DNA from: Micromonospora_G sp044458865
GTDB taxonomy: Bacteria; Actinomycetota; Actinomycetes; Mycobacteriales; Micromonosporaceae
Reading direction: 5' to 3'
NCBI RefSeq assembly: GCF_044458865.1
Contig: NZ_JBITIH010000020.1
Coordinates: forward strand, 1-64,000
Length of the DNA: 64,000 nucleotides
Numbering within the stretch: the first letter of the stretch is position 1; every line of letters begins with the position of its first letter. The notes beneath the pieces were generated by a model. It did not search any database. It was not told the DNA's origin and saw only the letters and a list, made by a program, of their open reading frames with translations. Position numbers and translations under genes: made by a program. Positions 32,699-40,404 of the stretch are shown one piece after another.

Positions 32699-33745
32699 AT
32701 GACAACCCAGCGCACCCGGTCACTCGGGCGGCCCACCCTGGACGCGGTTGCCGCCCGTGCCGGGGTCGGCCGGGGAACGGTCTCCCGGGTCGTCAACGGC
32801 TCGCCGCAGGTGAGCCCGGAGGCCAGGGCCGCCGTCCAGCAGGCCATCGCCGAACTCGGCTACGTACCCAACCGCGCCGCCCGCGCGCTGGTCACGCAGC
32901 GTACGGACTCGGTGGCGTTGGTCGTCTCGGAGTCGGAGGAACGGGTCTTCGGCGAGCCGTTCTTCGCCGGCATCGTGCGCGGCATCAGCTCCGGCCTGCT
33001 CGACACCCCGATGCAGCTCTGGCTCGCCATGGCCCAGTCACCGGCCGAGCGGGAACGGGTCGAGCACCACCTCACTCCGCAGCACGTGGACGGCGTACTC
33101 CTGCTCTCCCTGCACGACGCCGACCCGCTCCCGACCCTGCTGGAGCAGCGGTCGTTGCCGGCGGTGCTCGGCGGACGGCCCGCCCGGATGCTGCAACCGG
33201 GCGCCCAGGCCGCCTACTTCGTCGACGTCGACAACGCCGGCGGTGCCCGTCAGGCGGTGGAACACCTGGTCCAGCGGGGCCGGACCCGGGTCGCCACGAT
33301 CGCCGGCCCGCAGGACATGGCGGTCGGCGTGGCCCGGCTCGCCGGCTACCGGCAGGCGGTCCAGGCCAGCGGCCGGCCGGTCAGCGAACACCTGATCGCG
33401 TACGGGGACTTCAGCGAGAGCAGCGGCACCTCGGCCATGCGGCGGCTGCTGGAGCAGTGCCCGGACCTCGATGCGGTCTTCGTCGCCTCCGACCTGATGG
33501 CCTGCGGTGCGCTGCGCGCCCTGCGGGACGCCGGTCGGCGGGTGCCCGAGGACGTGGCGGTGGTCGGGTTCGAGGACGCGCCGATCGCCCGTCAGGCAGA
33601 CCCGCCGCTGACCACCGTTCACCAACCGGTGGAGGAGATGGGCCGGCAGATGGCCCGGTTGCTGATGTCCCGGATCCGCCGCGAGGACCTCCAGACCCCG
33701 TACGTCCTTCTCGACACCCACCTGGTCCACCGCGCCTCCGCCTGA
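32699..33745 (+). CDS. cebR: LacI-type repressor of the cellobiose regulon
   Basis: A 348-residue LacI-family repressor. The helix-turn-helix is PTLDAVAARAGVGRGTVSRVVNGSPQVSPEARAAVQQAI (about 12-50), with the hinge helix PNRAARALVTQRT. The rest is a periplasmic-binding-like ligand domain (FAGIVRGI, DGVLLLS, GGARQAVEHLVQRGRTRVATIAGP). Released by cellobiose in Streptomyces. ATG 32699 follows GGAGGAG. Three matching palindromes in the window (27735, 27788, 40250) are its likely sites. Confidence 0.92.
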   Translation: MTTQRTRSLGRPTLDAVAARAGVGRGTVSRVVNGSPQVSPEARAAVQQAIAELGYVPNRAARALVTQRTDSVALVVSESEERVFGEPFFAGIVRGISSGLLDTPMQLWLAMAQSPAERERVEHHLTPQHVDGVLLLSLHDADPLPTLLEQRSLPAVLGGRPARMLQPGAQAAYFVDVDNAGGARQAVEHLVQRGRTRVATIAGPQDMAVGVARLAGYRQAVQASGRPVSEHLIAYGDFSESSGTSAMRRLLEQCPDLDAVFVASDLMACGALRALRDAGRRVPEDVAVVGFEDAPIARQADPPLTTVHQPVEEMGRQMARLLMSRIRREDLQTPYVLLDTHLVHRASA

Positions 33746-33764
33746 CCCCTCCCGCTGGCGGGGA

Positions 33765-34982
33765 TCAGGACGGGGCCCAGCGGCGCAGTTCGCGGCGGGC
33801 GAGGGAGGCGCGGTGGACCTCGTCGGGGCCATCGGCCAGGCGGAGCGTCCGGGCCTGGGCCCAGAGTGCGGCAAGCGGGGTGTCCTGGCTGACGCCGGCC
33901 GCGCCGTACGCCTGGATCGCCTTGTCGATCACCCACTCGGCCATCGCCGGGGTGGCGATCTTGATGGCCTGGATCTCGCTGTGCGCTCCCCGGTTCCCGA
34001 CCGTGTCCATCAACCAGGCGGTCTTGAACACCAGCAGCCGGGCCTGCTCGATCCGAACCCGTGATTCCGCGATCCAGTCCCGGATCACCCCCTGCTCGGA
34101 GAGCGGCCGGCCGAACGCGACCCGCTGCGAGGTACGCCGGCAGAGCAGTTCGAGGGCCCGTTCGGCCATCCCGACCAGGCGCATGCAGTGGTGGATCCGG
34201 CCCGGCCCGAGTCGCGCCTGGGCGATCGCGAAACCGTTGCCCTCGCCGCCGATCAGGTTCTCCGCCGGCACCCGTACGTCTTCGAAGCTCACCTCGGCAT
34301 GGCCACCGTGGGCGCCGTCGGTGTAACCGAACACGGTCATGCCGCGCCGTACCGTCACACCCGGGGTGTCCCGGGGCACCAGCACCATGCTCTGCTGCCG
34401 GTGCCGGTCGGCGTCCGGGTCGGTCTTGCCCATCACGATGAAGATCTCGCAGCGCGGGTCCATCGCCCCGGACGACCACCACTTGCGCCCGTTCACCACG
34501 AACTCGTCGCCCTTACGGTCGATCCGGGTGGCGATGTTGGTGGCGTCCGAGGAGGCCACCTCCGGCTCCGTCATGCAGAACGCCGAGCGGATCTCCCCGT
34601 CCAGCAACGGGTGCAGCCAGCGCTCCCGCTGGGCCGGCGAGCCGAACTCGGCCAGCAACTCCATGTTGCCGGTGTCCGGGGCCGCGCAGTTGAGCGCCTC
34701 CGGCGCCAGGTGCGGGCTGCGTCCGGTCAGCTCGGCCAGCGGTGCGTACTGGAGGTTCGTCAGGCCGGCGCCGTACCCGGGGTCGGGGAGGAAGAGGTTC
34801 CACAGCCCGCGCTCCCGGGCCACGGCCTTGAGTTCGTCGAGCACCGGCGGCCGGGACCACGGATCGGCCTCCTCGGCCACCTGGGCCGCGTGCACCGGCT
34901 CGGCCGGGTAGATGTGCCCCACCAGGAAGTCGTGCAACTTCTCGTGCAGCTCGGCGGTGCGGGCGTCGAATCCGAACTCCAT
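33765..34982 (-). CDS. Acyl-CoA dehydrogenase family protein
   Basis: A 405-residue flavoprotein close to the dehydrogenase half of ACAD10/ACAD11. It shows WNLFLPDPGYGAGLTNLQYAPLAEL at the N-terminal helical domain, FCMTEPEVASSDATNI at the FAD site, VNGRKWWSSGAMDPRCEI, and GIQ-type late helices (IKIATPAMAEWVIDKAIQAYGAAGVSQDTPLA). It oxidises a CoA ester at the alpha-beta bond; substrate not known. It lies 55 bp after the phosphotransferase gene, which matches the fused animal ACAD10/11 arrangement. Confidence 0.9.
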   Translation of the reverse strand: MEFGFDARTAELHEKLHDFLVGHIYPAEPVHAAQVAEEADPWSRPPVLDELKAVARERGLWNLFLPDPGYGAGLTNLQYAPLAELTGRSPHLAPEALNCAAPDTGNMELLAEFGSPAQRERWLHPLLDGEIRSAFCMTEPEVASSDATNIATRIDRKGDEFVVNGRKWWSSGAMDPRCEIFIVMGKTDPDADRHRQQSMVLVPRDTPGVTVRRGMTVFGYTDGAHGGHAEVSFEDVRVPAENLIGGEGNGFAIAQARLGPGRIHHCMRLVGMAERALELLCRRTSQRVAFGRPLSEQGVIRDWIAESRVRIEQARLLVFKTAWLMDTVGNRGAHSEIQAIKIATPAMAEWVIDKAIQAYGAAGVSQDTPLAALWAQARTLRLADGPDEVHRASLARRELRRWAPS

Positions 34983-35037
34983 CAGTCTGTCTCCCTGTCG
35001 CGTCGGTCGGTGCCGTCACGGCTCGGCGGCCACCGCA

Positions 35038-36201
35038 TCAACCCCGCCCGACGGCGGCCAGCCCGTGCGCGACGAGCGGTTGCACCATCTCGCCGATCCG
35101 GTCGAACCCGTCGCCGACGGTCTGCCCGAGGGTGTGCCGGTAGTGGATGCCCTCGCAGATCACCGCGAGCTTGAAGCAGCCGAGCGCGATGTGCCAGTCC
35201 AGCGGTCCGACGTCCACGTCGGCGCGGCTGGCGTAGCGGTCGATGAGTTCGGCGCCGGACGGAAAGCCGGCCCGGGGCCCGAGCCCGTCGGCGACCGGGT
35301 TGCCGGCCGTCTCGTCGCGGTCGCCGAGCACGTCCCAGTACGTCAGCAGCAGCCCGAGGTCGGCCAGGGGGTCGCCGAGGGTGGCCATCTCCCAGTCGAG
35401 CACCGCCCGAATGGTCGCCAAGGCCGGTGGCGCCGTGGTGGCGGTCGGGGCGGCGGAGTCCGTGGCGGTGGTCGTGGCCGGATCGGGTGCGGGCTCGGCG
35501 AGCAGGTTGTCCAGGCGGTAGTCGCCGTGCACGATGCGGCCGGCGGTGGCCCCCTCGGGAGCGCTCGCGGCCAGCCGTTCCCGCAACTCGGTGACACCGG
35601 GCAGGGGACGACTGCGTGACTGGTCGAGCTGACCGCCCCAGCGACGTACCTGCCGGGCGAGGTAGCCCTCTGGTCGACCGAAGTCGGCCAGACCGACCAG
35701 GGCGGGGTCGACCCCGTGCAGGGTGGCCAGGGTGTCCATCATGGACAGTGCCAGTCCGCGCCGCTGGGCTCCGCTGAGCCGGTCGGTCTGCGCGCGGTCG
35801 CGGAAGACCACCCCGGGCACCCACTCCATCAGGTAGAAAGGCGCCCCGACCACCCCGGGATCCAGACAGAGCAGCAGTGTCGCCGGCACCGGGACACCGC
35901 TGCCGGCCAACGCCGAGATGACCCGGAACTCGCGACCCATGTCGTGCGCGGTGGCGAGTACGTGTCCCAGCGGCGGCCGGCGCAGGACGAACTGCCGGGA
36001 ACCGGAGTGCACCCGGTAGGTGAGGTTGGATCGACCCCCGGCGATCAACCGGGCCGTCAGCGCCCCGTCGAGCAGCTCCGGCCGGTGCACCCGAAGGTGG
36101 TCGGTGAGCCGGTCGAGATCCAGACCGGCTCCCGTCGGGTGAGCAGGTGGGCCAGTATCGCGTGCGGTCGGACCCGGTGGGTGCGAATCCGACACGGTCA
36201 T
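35038..36201 (-). CDS. Phosphotransferase family protein (ACAD10/11 kinase-like partner)
   Basis: A 387-residue APH-fold kinase. LIAGGRSNLTYRV is the nucleotide region, EFRVISALAGSGVPVPATLLLC the N-lobe helix, IVHGDYRLDNLL the catalytic loop (Asp and Asn present), and AVLDWEMATLGDPLADLG the metal-binding motif. A Thr/Ala-rich insert of about 25 residues separates the last two. In the ACAD10/11 pathway the kinase phosphorylates 4-hydroxyacyl-CoA so the dehydrogenase can remove phosphate; that role is inferred from family. ATG 36201 sits at the predicted transcription start of the promoter at 36208. Confidence 0.85.
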   Translation of the reverse strand: MTVSDSHPPGPTARDTGPPAHPTGAGLDLDRLTDHLRVHRPELLDGALTARLIAGGRSNLTYRVHSGSRQFVLRRPPLGHVLATAHDMGREFRVISALAGSGVPVPATLLLCLDPGVVGAPFYLMEWVPGVVFRDRAQTDRLSGAQRRGLALSMMDTLATLHGVDPALVGLADFGRPEGYLARQVRRWGGQLDQSRSRPLPGVTELRERLAASAPEGATAGRIVHGDYRLDNLLAEPAPDPATTTATDSAAPTATTAPPALATIRAVLDWEMATLGDPLADLGLLLTYWDVLGDRDETAGNPVADGLGPRAGFPSGAELIDRYASRADVDVGPLDWHIALGCFKLAVICEGIHYRHTLGQTVGDGFDRIGEMVQPLVAHGLAAVGRG

Positions 36202-36207
36202 CCGAAC

Positions 36208-36236
36208 AGTTGATGGCAGCTTGACTAACTTGTCAA
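36208..36236 (-). promoter_or_regulatory. Promoter with palindrome for the phosphotransferase/dehydrogenase pair
   Basis: On the minus strand TTGACA (36236-36231), a 17-bp spacer and TCAACT (36213-36208). ATG 36201 is about 7 nt further, so the message may be leaderless. TTGAC-N6-GTCAA (36221-36236) is an inverted repeat over the -35 box and a possible repressor site. Confidence 0.45.
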
Positions 36237-36377
36237 GGACGGCTTGTTGCGGCCGAGACACGGTGCGGCAACAGGGGCGAAATGGTCTGCGGGCACCCTG
36301 GACCAGGTAAGCCGGCGACCAGATGCCGCGTACAGGCCCGGGGTTCCCGCGCTGACTCGTTCGACGGGAGAACAGAG

Positions 36378-37100
36378 ATGTTGCTGAGGGTTCGGGTGAC
36401 GCTTCCCGACCGACCTGGCGCGCTCGGGCAGGTGGCCCGCACGCTGGGCGTGGCGGGTGCCGACATCGTCCAGGTCGTGGTCCTGGAACGGCTCGGCGGG
36501 CGGGCGGTCGACGACTTCACCGTGGTCTGGCCCGGGGCATCCCGGGTCGAACGACTGCTCGCCGGGATGGCGGCGATTCCCGGCGTGCAGGTGGACGGCG
36601 TCTGGCGGGCGATCGGCGCGCCCACCAGCGGCGGCCAGGACGCCGAGTTGTTGGCGCAGGTGGCGGGGAACCCGGCCGACGGGCTGGCCACGCTGGTCGA
36701 CGCCGTGCCAGGACTGTTGGCGGCGGACTGGGCGGCGGCTGCGGTGGTTCCGGCCGACTGGGCGTCCCGGAGAGGATCGGCGCTCCCCGGGGCGCCCGGT
36801 GGGGCACCGGCGGTGGCGTACGCGAGTTGGCGTGCGCCGAGTCCGCTGACCCTGCCGGAGGTGACACCGCTGCGGGCCCGTGCCATGGACGGGCCGGTCG
36901 GCACGCACTACGTGGCGGCACCGTTCGGTCGGGCCGGGCTGGTGCTCATGGTGGCCCGGGTGGACACGGAGGGCCTGTCGGCGGCGGGCTTCCACGTCAC
37001 CGAGGTGGACCGGGTGGCGCAGCTCGTCCGGGCGGCGGCGGTCATTCTCGGTGACCGGCTCGACCTGGTCAGCGCACCTCCGGCGGCCGTCAGATCGTGA
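36378..37100 (+). CDS. ACT-domain protein
   Basis: A 240-residue protein. Residues 1-75 are an ACT domain (LLRVRVTLPDRPGALGQVARTLGVAGADIVQVVVLERLGGRAVDDFTV), a fold that usually binds amino acids. The remainder (about 90-240) is a second domain rich in Ala/Val (FGRAGLVLMVARVDTEGLSAAGFHVTEVDRVAQLVRAAAVILGDRL). No enzyme motif is seen. It precedes a second ACT protein in the same direction, suggesting a paired regulatory unit. Confidence 0.75.
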   Translation: MLLRVRVTLPDRPGALGQVARTLGVAGADIVQVVVLERLGGRAVDDFTVVWPGASRVERLLAGMAAIPGVQVDGVWRAIGAPTSGGQDAELLAQVAGNPADGLATLVDAVPGLLAADWAAAAVVPADWASRRGSALPGAPGGAPAVAYASWRAPSPLTLPEVTPLRARAMDGPVGTHYVAAPFGRAGLVLMVARVDTEGLSAAGFHVTEVDRVAQLVRAAAVILGDRLDLVSAPPAAVRS

Positions 37101-37118
37101 CCGCTCAGCGCTGAGCGG
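37101..37118. promoter_or_regulatory. Perfect 18-bp palindrome
   Basis: CCGCTCAGCGCTGAGCGG directly follows the stop codon of the first ACT gene. It could be a protein-binding site for the second gene, or the core of a terminator hairpin. Confidence 0.4.
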
Positions 37119-37140
37119 GTGACCCGGGAGACCCGGCCGG

Positions 37141-37192
37141 GGCGGGCCGGCGGGTTCCCGGAGTGGAACCAGCCGGCGGGCCGGCGGGTTCC
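37141..37192. repeat. 18-nt direct repeat
   Basis: GGCGGGCCGGCGGGTTCC occurs at 37141-37158 and again at 37175-37192, in the leader of the ACT-GNAT gene just before its ribosome site. Confidence 0.85.
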
Positions 37193-37207
37193 GGGAGAGG
37201 AGCTGGG

Positions 37208-38296
37208 ATGGCGCTATGGCGGATCAGGGCGACGGTCGACGACCGGCCCGGATACCTGGCGGTGTTGACCGCCAGTCTCGCGCTGCGCGGAGTCAACATC
37301 CTCACCGTGCAGGTACACACCACCGAGGCGGGCGCGCTCGACGACTTCCTCGTCGACGCGCCGGAGCGACTCACCGCGGCCGACCTGGTCACCGCGGTGG
37401 AACGTGGCCGCGGGCGGGACTGCTGGGTGGCGCGCAGTGAGGCGCGCGGCCTGGTCGACCAGCCGACCCGAGCACTGGGCCTGGCGAGCCGGCTCGTACG
37501 CGACCCGGACGCACTCGGCGAGGTGCTGCGTACCCTGCTCGGTGCCGACACGGTCACCTGGCGCCCGGCACCGGGGCAGGACCGGCCCCGGGCCGGTGCC
37601 GAGACGATGCGGCTGGCCGACCCGGCCGGCGGCTCCTACGAGGTGCTCCGGGCCGCTCCGATGTTCACCCCGGCCGAGTACGCCCGCGCGCAGGCGCTGG
37701 TCGACCTGGCCGCGAACGTGGAGCGGCGGGCTTCGGAGCAGGTGACCCTGGTGCTGCCGGACGGGGCGGAGCTGACCGTACGACCGGCGACCGGGGACGA
37801 CCTGCCGGCGGTGGCGGCGATGCACTCCCGCTGCTCGGCCGAGAGCCGGCGACACCGCTACCTCGGTGCCACCGAACCGACCCCGCAGCGGTTGCGTCGA
37901 CTGCTGGAGCCGGCGCGCGGGATCACCCTGCTCGCCGTGGCCGGCGGTGTCGACGGCACCCCGGAACGGGTGGTGGCGATGGCGAACCTGGTCGGCGAGG
38001 GGGTGGCCGGCGCGGTGTCGCTCCTGGTCGAGGAGGACTGGCAGCGGCGCGGCCTCGGCGGCGCGCTGGCCCGGCGGCTGGTCGCGTACGCCGGGCGGTC
38101 CGGCCATGCCGTGCTGGTGGCCCACGCGTACGCGGACAACCTGGGCCTGCTCCGGGTGCTGCACCGGGTCGGGCGGCTGGAGCCGGTCGACACCGACGGC
38201 GACCTGATGACCGTCACCGTGCCCCTGGTGGCCGTGACGGACCAAGACCCCAGCGGCCCGGCACCGATGCGGTGCCGGGCCGCCGGAACAGCCTGA
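37208..38296 (+). CDS. ACT domain fused to a GNAT acetyltransferase
   Basis: A 362-residue fusion. Residues 1-75 are an ACT domain (WRIRATVDDRPGYLAVLTASLALRGVNILTVQVHTTEAGALDDFLV). A linker follows, then a GNAT domain at about 195-345 (LTVRPATGDDLPAVAAMHSRCSAESRRHRYLG; acetyl-CoA loop EEDWQRRGLGGALARRLVAYA). Such fusions suggest amino-acid control of protein or small-molecule acetylation, as in known actinobacterial ACT-GNAT lysine acetyltransferases that respond to Cys or Asn. The ligand here is unknown. A strong GGGAGAGGAG site precedes ATG 37208. Confidence 0.8.
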   Translation: MALWRIRATVDDRPGYLAVLTASLALRGVNILTVQVHTTEAGALDDFLVDAPERLTAADLVTAVERGRGRDCWVARSEARGLVDQPTRALGLASRLVRDPDALGEVLRTLLGADTVTWRPAPGQDRPRAGAETMRLADPAGGSYEVLRAAPMFTPAEYARAQALVDLAANVERRASEQVTLVLPDGAELTVRPATGDDLPAVAAMHSRCSAESRRHRYLGATEPTPQRLRRLLEPARGITLLAVAGGVDGTPERVVAMANLVGEGVAGAVSLLVEEDWQRRGLGGALARRLVAYAGRSGHAVLVAHAYADNLGLLRVLHRVGRLEPVDTDGDLMTVTVPLVAVTDQDPSGPAPMRCRAAGTA

Positions 38297-38309
38297 TTGG
38301 GGCGAAGGG

Positions 38310-38351
38310 AAGAGGGTTCCTTCCTGTGGGACGGCAGGAAGGAACCCTCTT
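38310..38351. terminator. Bidirectional 17-bp hairpin
   Basis: Arms 38310-38326 and 38335-38351 pair perfectly around an 8-nt loop and end in short T/A runs on both strands. It sits between convergent genes (stops at 38296 and 38403). Confidence 0.85.
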
Positions 38352-38402
38352 TCCGGTTCCGGGAGGTCGACCGCTGGCCGGTCGGGCCCGGCCGGTCGCG
38401 AC

Positions 38403-39971
38403 TCAGGTGGCCGGGTAGCTGTTGTAGTCCGGGAAGTTGCCGAAGAGCCGCTGTCCGGGGACGCCCTGGGTGACCGCGTGCACCAGCAGGTCGCCGCCGA
38501 CGAAGGCACCCTTCCAGGAGGCACCGCGACCGCCGAAGGGCTCGTCCCGGTCGCCCCGGGACCGGGGCTTGTTGATGCCGACCTTGAACGCCTGTAGGTC
38601 CACCGCCAGCTTTGCCGCCTCGTCCTCGTCGTCGCAGGCGAGGCTCGCGACCAGGGCACCGTTGGAGGCGTTCATCGCGGCGAGCAGTTCGTCCCTGGTG
38701 TCCACCACCACGATGGTGTCGACCGGGCCGAACGGCTCGGCGTGCATCAGCCGGGACCGGCCGGGTGGGGCGAGCAGCACCGCCGGCGCGACGTACGCCG
38801 AGGTGTCCTGGCCGTCGAGGAACGGTGCCCCGTCGAGTCGGCCACGGTAGAGCGGGATGGCGCCGCCCCGGACCGCCTCCTCGACCTTGCGGCGCAGTTC
38901 GTCGGCCTTCGCGCCGCTGATCAGTGGCCCGAAGTCCAGTTCCGGCAGGGCGTCGCCGTCGACCCAGTCGTCCGCGACGGCGAGCGGGTGGCCGAAGCGT
39001 ACGGAGCGCACCACCGGCAGGTACATGTCGAGGAAGCGGTCGACCAGGTCCCGCTGCACCACGAACCGGGGGTACGCGGTGCAGCGCTGCTTGCCGTACT
39101 CGAAGCCCTTCTTCAGGTGCTTGGCGAGCATGTCCCACTGGGAGAACTCCCAGACGCCCCAGGCGTTCAGCCCTTCCTGTTCGATGAAGTGCCGCTTGTC
39201 GGAGTCGAGCAGCGCGGCGGCGACCTTGCCGCCGTTGGAGCGACCGCCGACGAACGCGACCGCGCCGATCTCCGGCGCCCGGACCAGCGCCTCGGAGAGA
39301 TCCTCGCCGCCGCCGGAGACGAGGGTGGCGGGCAGGCCGGCGCGGCGCATCAGCGCGTGCGCCACGGTGAGGCAGACCGCGCCGCCCTGCGACGGGGTCT
39401 TGGCGATGACCGCGTTGCCGGCGAGTAGCTGCACCAGTTCGGCGTGGACCAGCACACTCATCGGGTAGTTCCAGCTCGCGATGTTGCTGACCGGGCCGGC
39501 GAGCGGTTCGCGGCCGTCGGCGAGCATCCGGTCGATCTCCTCGACGTACCAGCGGACGCCGTCGAGGGCCCGGTCGACGTCGGCGCAGGCCAGCCGCCAC
39601 GGCTTGCCGATCTCCCAGACCAGCAGCAGGGCCAGCAGGTCGCGGTGGATGGTCAGCTCGTCCAGGGCCTCGGTGACCCGGGCCTTCCGTACGGTCAGTG
39701 GCGTCCTCGCCCAGTCGCGGTGTTCCTCGACGGCGAAGGCGACCGCGGCGCGTGCCGAGTCGCCGTCGAGTCGGGGAAGGTTGACCAGCACGGTGTTGTC
39801 GACCGGGGTACGGACCGGGGCCGGGGTGCCGACCGACTGCCATGCACCCTGCACCAGGTTGCGGAGGGTGGCTGGGCCCGAGGTGTTCGGGTCGAATGCC
39901 TCGGGAGTCGCGGTGACCGCCCGGGCGAGGGTCTCCTGCCACCCGGTGCCGTCGGCGAGACGTAGTGCCAT
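38403..39971 (-). CDS. Aldehyde dehydrogenase family protein
   Basis: A 522-residue NAD(P)-dependent aldehyde dehydrogenase. PVSNIASWNYPMSVLVHAELVQLLAGNAVIAKTPSQG is the cofactor-binding region, FIEQEGLNAWGVWEF holds the general-base region, YGKQRCTAYPRFVV the catalytic Cys, and HAEPFGPVDTIVVV the late core motif. The Asn-for-Gly-rich GSxxxG loop is FVGGRSNGG. ATG 39971 follows AGGAGG at 5 nt. The substrate is unknown. It is divergent from the cellulase gene across a 433-bp gap. Confidence 0.9.
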   Translation of the reverse strand: MALRLADGTGWQETLARAVTATPEAFDPNTSGPATLRNLVQGAWQSVGTPAPVRTPVDNTVLVNLPRLDGDSARAAVAFAVEEHRDWARTPLTVRKARVTEALDELTIHRDLLALLLVWEIGKPWRLACADVDRALDGVRWYVEEIDRMLADGREPLAGPVSNIASWNYPMSVLVHAELVQLLAGNAVIAKTPSQGGAVCLTVAHALMRRAGLPATLVSGGGEDLSEALVRAPEIGAVAFVGGRSNGGKVAAALLDSDKRHFIEQEGLNAWGVWEFSQWDMLAKHLKKGFEYGKQRCTAYPRFVVQRDLVDRFLDMYLPVVRSVRFGHPLAVADDWVDGDALPELDFGPLISGAKADELRRKVEEAVRGGAIPLYRGRLDGAPFLDGQDTSAYVAPAVLLAPPGRSRLMHAEPFGPVDTIVVVDTRDELLAAMNASNGALVASLACDDEDEAAKLAVDLQAFKVGINKPRSRGDRDEPFGGRGASWKGAFVGGDLLVHAVTQGVPGQRLFGNFPDYNSYPAT

Positions 39972-40235
39972 CGTTGCCTCCTGGAACTCGTGACGAGTGC
40001 AAGAGCGGCAGCGTCGATGGCACCGCTGATCTGCGCGTACTGTCTCGCGGGTCGGGGCCGGGCGGCAACCGTACGCCCGTATCCCAGGACGTTCCGGCCC
40101 ACCGGTTGGTCACTGGCGCTCGCGTCGGCGTCGAGCAGTCGGCGTCGAGTAGTTGACCGGAGCGGTCGGTCGGGCCGGGTCGCTCCGCGCGGCGGGCCCG
40201 GGGACCCTTCACAAAGCGGCAACAGGCCGGCTACA
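39972..40235. other. Noncoding part of the ALDH/cellulase divergent gap
   Basis: Contains a direct repeat TCGGCGTCGAG (near 40119 and 40139) and GC-rich sequence. It should hold the ALDH promoter on the minus strand, but no clear hexamers are seen. No coding frame is convincing. Confidence 0.4.
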
Positions 40236-40263
40236 TTGACAAATGTCCATGGGAGCGCTCCCG
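40236..40263 (+). promoter_or_regulatory. CebR operator and promoter of the GH9 cellulase gene
   Basis: TTGACA at 40236-40241 is followed 8 bp later by TGGGAGCGCTCCCG at 40250-40263, identical to the second operator of cebE. It occupies the -10 region, so CebR binding would block the polymerase. The -10 itself is poor. Confidence 0.8.
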
Positions 40264-40318
40264 TGGCTTCCCGCAAGCCCACATCATGCCGTCGTGTACG
40301 CGTTGGCCCGGGACGGGC

Positions 40319-40350
40319 GAAGGGGCGGATGCGCCCACATCCGCCCCTTC
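40319..40350 (+). promoter_or_regulatory. 13-bp hairpin in the cellulase mRNA leader
   Basis: Arms 40319-40331 and 40338-40350 pair perfectly around a 6-nt loop. It is downstream of the operator and 55 nt upstream of the GTG start, so it is in the transcribed leader. It could stabilise the mRNA or act as an attenuator. Confidence 0.55.
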
Positions 40351-40404
40351 AATGTCCTCCGCTACGCGTTGCCGCGCGCGGCTCCACGGACAGGAGCGAG
40401 TCTA

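Noticed and set aside
40243..40404. Upstream extension of the cellulase to ATG 40243/40249
   Set aside because: That start lies inside the CebR operator and promoter; GTG 40405 has a good ribosome site and leads straight into a signal peptide.
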